The notes under the pieces were generated by a model. It searched no databases, had not been told where the DNA came from, and saw only the letters and a program-made list of their open reading frames with translations. A program made the position numbers and the translations under genes. Positions 62,606 through 64,000 of a DNA stretch of 64,000 bases are shown here, in pieces (the stretch's first letter is position 1; each line of letters begins with the position of its first letter). This DNA comes from Flavobacteriales bacterium. GTDB lineage: Bacteria; Bacteroidota; Bacteroidia; Flavobacteriales_D; CAJJDF01. The DNA is taken from the NCBI GenBank assembly GCA_020630395.1, contig JAHDBM010000011.1, positions 1 to 64,000 on the forward strand, read 5' to 3'.

Positions 62606-64000
62606 TTATCTAAAAATGGTTACCGGAAACTGATTTGTTACTTCTGTATTAGCATAAAAACCTTCTAACATCACATAATATGTACCTTGATTTAATTGAT
62701 CTCCGTCAAAATCAGTGCCGTCCCATCTAAATTCAGGATCATCAGATTCATACACTTGAATACCCCATCTGTTGTATATTTTTACATTTAAAACATCATA
62801 GCATCTATCATATTTTCCAATTAAATTATATTCATCATTATCACCATCACCATTTGGTGAAAATACATTTGGAACTGTAGCTAAATCTGTTGGTCTATTA
62901 ATGATAATCTTAACCTCTTCAGTAATCGTATCAGCTAATCCATCACAACCATCAGCAATAGCTACTAAATTTAAATTAAATTCATCTGGTACTAAAACTT
63001 CGCACTCATTGGGTGTCCAACAAAATCTAGCTCCAACAAAGCCAGTCCCACTAAAATTATTGGGATCTAATTGTGTAACATTAAATGTCTCATTCACTGA
63101 AGATCCAGTTGTTGCATCTATATAATTAAATGTATAATCGCCACCTGCATTTTGAGTTGGCAAATTATTTTGTGAACCAAAAACTGCTGCATTGCTTGTT
63201 AATTCTATTCTTATTGGATCATTAGGATTAGGATCTAATGCTACAATATCAAAACATCCTAATGCATCAAATTCTAACACTTGAGTTCTTTCAAAATTCG
63301 CAAATTCTGGAGATTCATCATATACACAGTTTAAGGATTCCCACTGATAATCATTAATCATCTCACCTATTTTAACTCCATTTCTAAACTCTTCAACTTT
63401 TATAGAAAAATTATACACCCCTAATGTACTTGATCTAGCTGTTAATATTCCTGTTACAGGATCAATACTCATCATACTTCCTGGACCAAGTATACTTGCT
63501 AAATTATGAACTGGGGTACCTTCCCATGGAACATTATCAAAAGGATATGATAAACTAGTCCAGTTGAGAGGAGTAACTAAAGAAAATCTTAAATCATCTC
63601 CATCTATATCGGTAACACCAAAATCAAACACTTTTACATTTCCTACACAAAAATATGCATCTGTTGGGTATGGAGCCCATTTAGGTGAACTATTACCACC
63701 AGCTATAGCTGGATCTGGAATATATATGTAATATAAACTTCCTTGAGATTCTGGATCAAAAATATTATCCACTATTCTATTTCTACAACATAATCCATAA
63801 GTTAAGTAATATCCGTTAGCATTATTCGCTAATGTTATAGTATCAATAAAATAATATTCTTCTACACATAGGTTTGGTGTGTAACATGGATCTCCTAGTG
63901 CTAAACGATTAATCGTTACATTATTTGATATATCAATAGTTGCAATTTGAACCTGTGGAGATGCATTCGTATCACCATCCCAAACTCCTACAGAAGATGG
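62606..64000 (-). CDS. Partial adhesin with gliding-associated C-terminal domain (runs off the window)
   Basis: The C-terminal part of a large secreted protein. The frame stays open past the apparent GTG at 63772 to the window end, so at least 464 residues are visible and the true start is outside. Segments include FCVGNVKVFDFGVTDIDGDDL, CFDIVALDPNPNDPIRIELT and RFCWTPNECEV, in the style of a metal-binding or Ig-like adhesin. The C-terminus (PNVFSPNGDGDNDEYNLIG, YNRWGIQVYESDD) is the CHU_C type IX domain. Upstream residues at the window edge (YYLTYGLCCRNRIVDN, ALGDPCYTPNLCVEE) carry several cysteines. Expected to be a surface-exposed adhesin. Confidence 0.85.
   Translation of the reverse strand, partial: PSSVGVWDGDTNASPQVQIATIDISNNVTINRLALGDPCYTPNLCVEEYYFIDTITLANNANGYYLTYGLCCRNRIVDNIFDPESQGSLYYIYIPDPAIAGGNSSPKWAPYPTDAYFCVGNVKVFDFGVTDIDGDDLRFSLVTPLNWTSLSYPFDNVPWEGTPVHNLASILGPGSMMSIDPVTGILTARSSTLGVYNFSIKVEEFRNGVKIGEMINDYQWESLNCVYDESPEFANFERTQVLEFDALGCFDIVALDPNPNDPIRIELTSNAAVFGSQNNLPTQNAGGDYTFNYIDATTGSSVNETFNVTQLDPNNFSGTGFVGARFCWTPNECEVLVPDEFNLNLVAIADGCDGLADTITEEVKIIINRPTDLATVPNVFSPNGDGDNDEYNLIGKYDRCYDVLNVKIYNRWGIQVYESDDPEFRWDGTDFDGDQLNQGTYYVMLEGFYANTEVTNQFPVTIFR

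Overview
This is an AT-rich bacterial window whose gene content points to Bacteroidota, most likely Flavobacteriales. The evidence is several secreted proteins with type IX secretion C-terminal domains of both the Por-tail and gliding-associated (CHU_C) kinds, a fused alpha/beta 2-oxoacid dehydrogenase E1, a bacillithiol enzyme (BshC), an S46 dipeptidyl peptidase, a small GldL-like membrane protein, and promoters of the TTG-N19/20-TAnnTTTG type with no clear Shine-Dalgarno sequences. I cannot name the genus. I see no rRNA, tRNA, prophage, IS element or CRISPR array.

Layout: 1-2 kb holds an OLD-like ATPase/TOPRIM nuclease convergent with dnaA. At 3.6-5.4 kb is a 5'-nucleotidase split into two genes, then the fused E1 (5.5-7.5 kb). 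At 7.7-12.9 kb four tightly packed plus-strand genes encode a GshB-like ATP-grasp ligase, an N-formylglutamate-amidohydrolase/MATCAP-like fusion, BshC and a DinB protein. This is the most intriguing block: it looks like a low-molecular-weight thiol or peptide-modification cluster. At 12.9-18.1 kb a minus-strand run encodes two paralogous exported proteins, YaaA, an alpha/beta hydrolase and an FG-GAP T9SS protein. A divergent NHL-type T9SS protein follows, then thrS-infC-rpmI-rplT (20.5-23.7 kb), where infC appears to start at AUA. Next come a short GldL-like gene, several lipoproteins and envelope proteins (23.7-27.2 kb) and a giant SBBP/PKD adhesin (27.3-31.0 kb).

The 31.08-31.48 kb gap carries degenerate palindromic repeats. 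At 31.5-35.3 kb lie rnz, tag, folD and ffh, followed by an S46 peptidase. At 37.9-41.9 kb a glycosyltransferase with a decayed sugar-phosphotransferase tail is coupled to ppk1. TrkH/TrkA (41.9-44.8 kb) are divergent from mrdA-rodA and a GH3/beta-lactamase fusion (44.9-51.1 kb), which form an elongation and wall-recycling block. More T9SS cargo, recR, a lipoprotein, lhgO and a beta-helix protein fill 51-60 kb. The end holds a thioesterase/TetR pair, two phasin-like paralogues behind a strong promoter, a small unknown gene, and the 3' part of another CHU_C adhesin that runs off the window edge.

Many start codons were moved from the longest open frame to an internal ATG because of signal peptides, family N-termini or promoter position; each case is stated in its entry.
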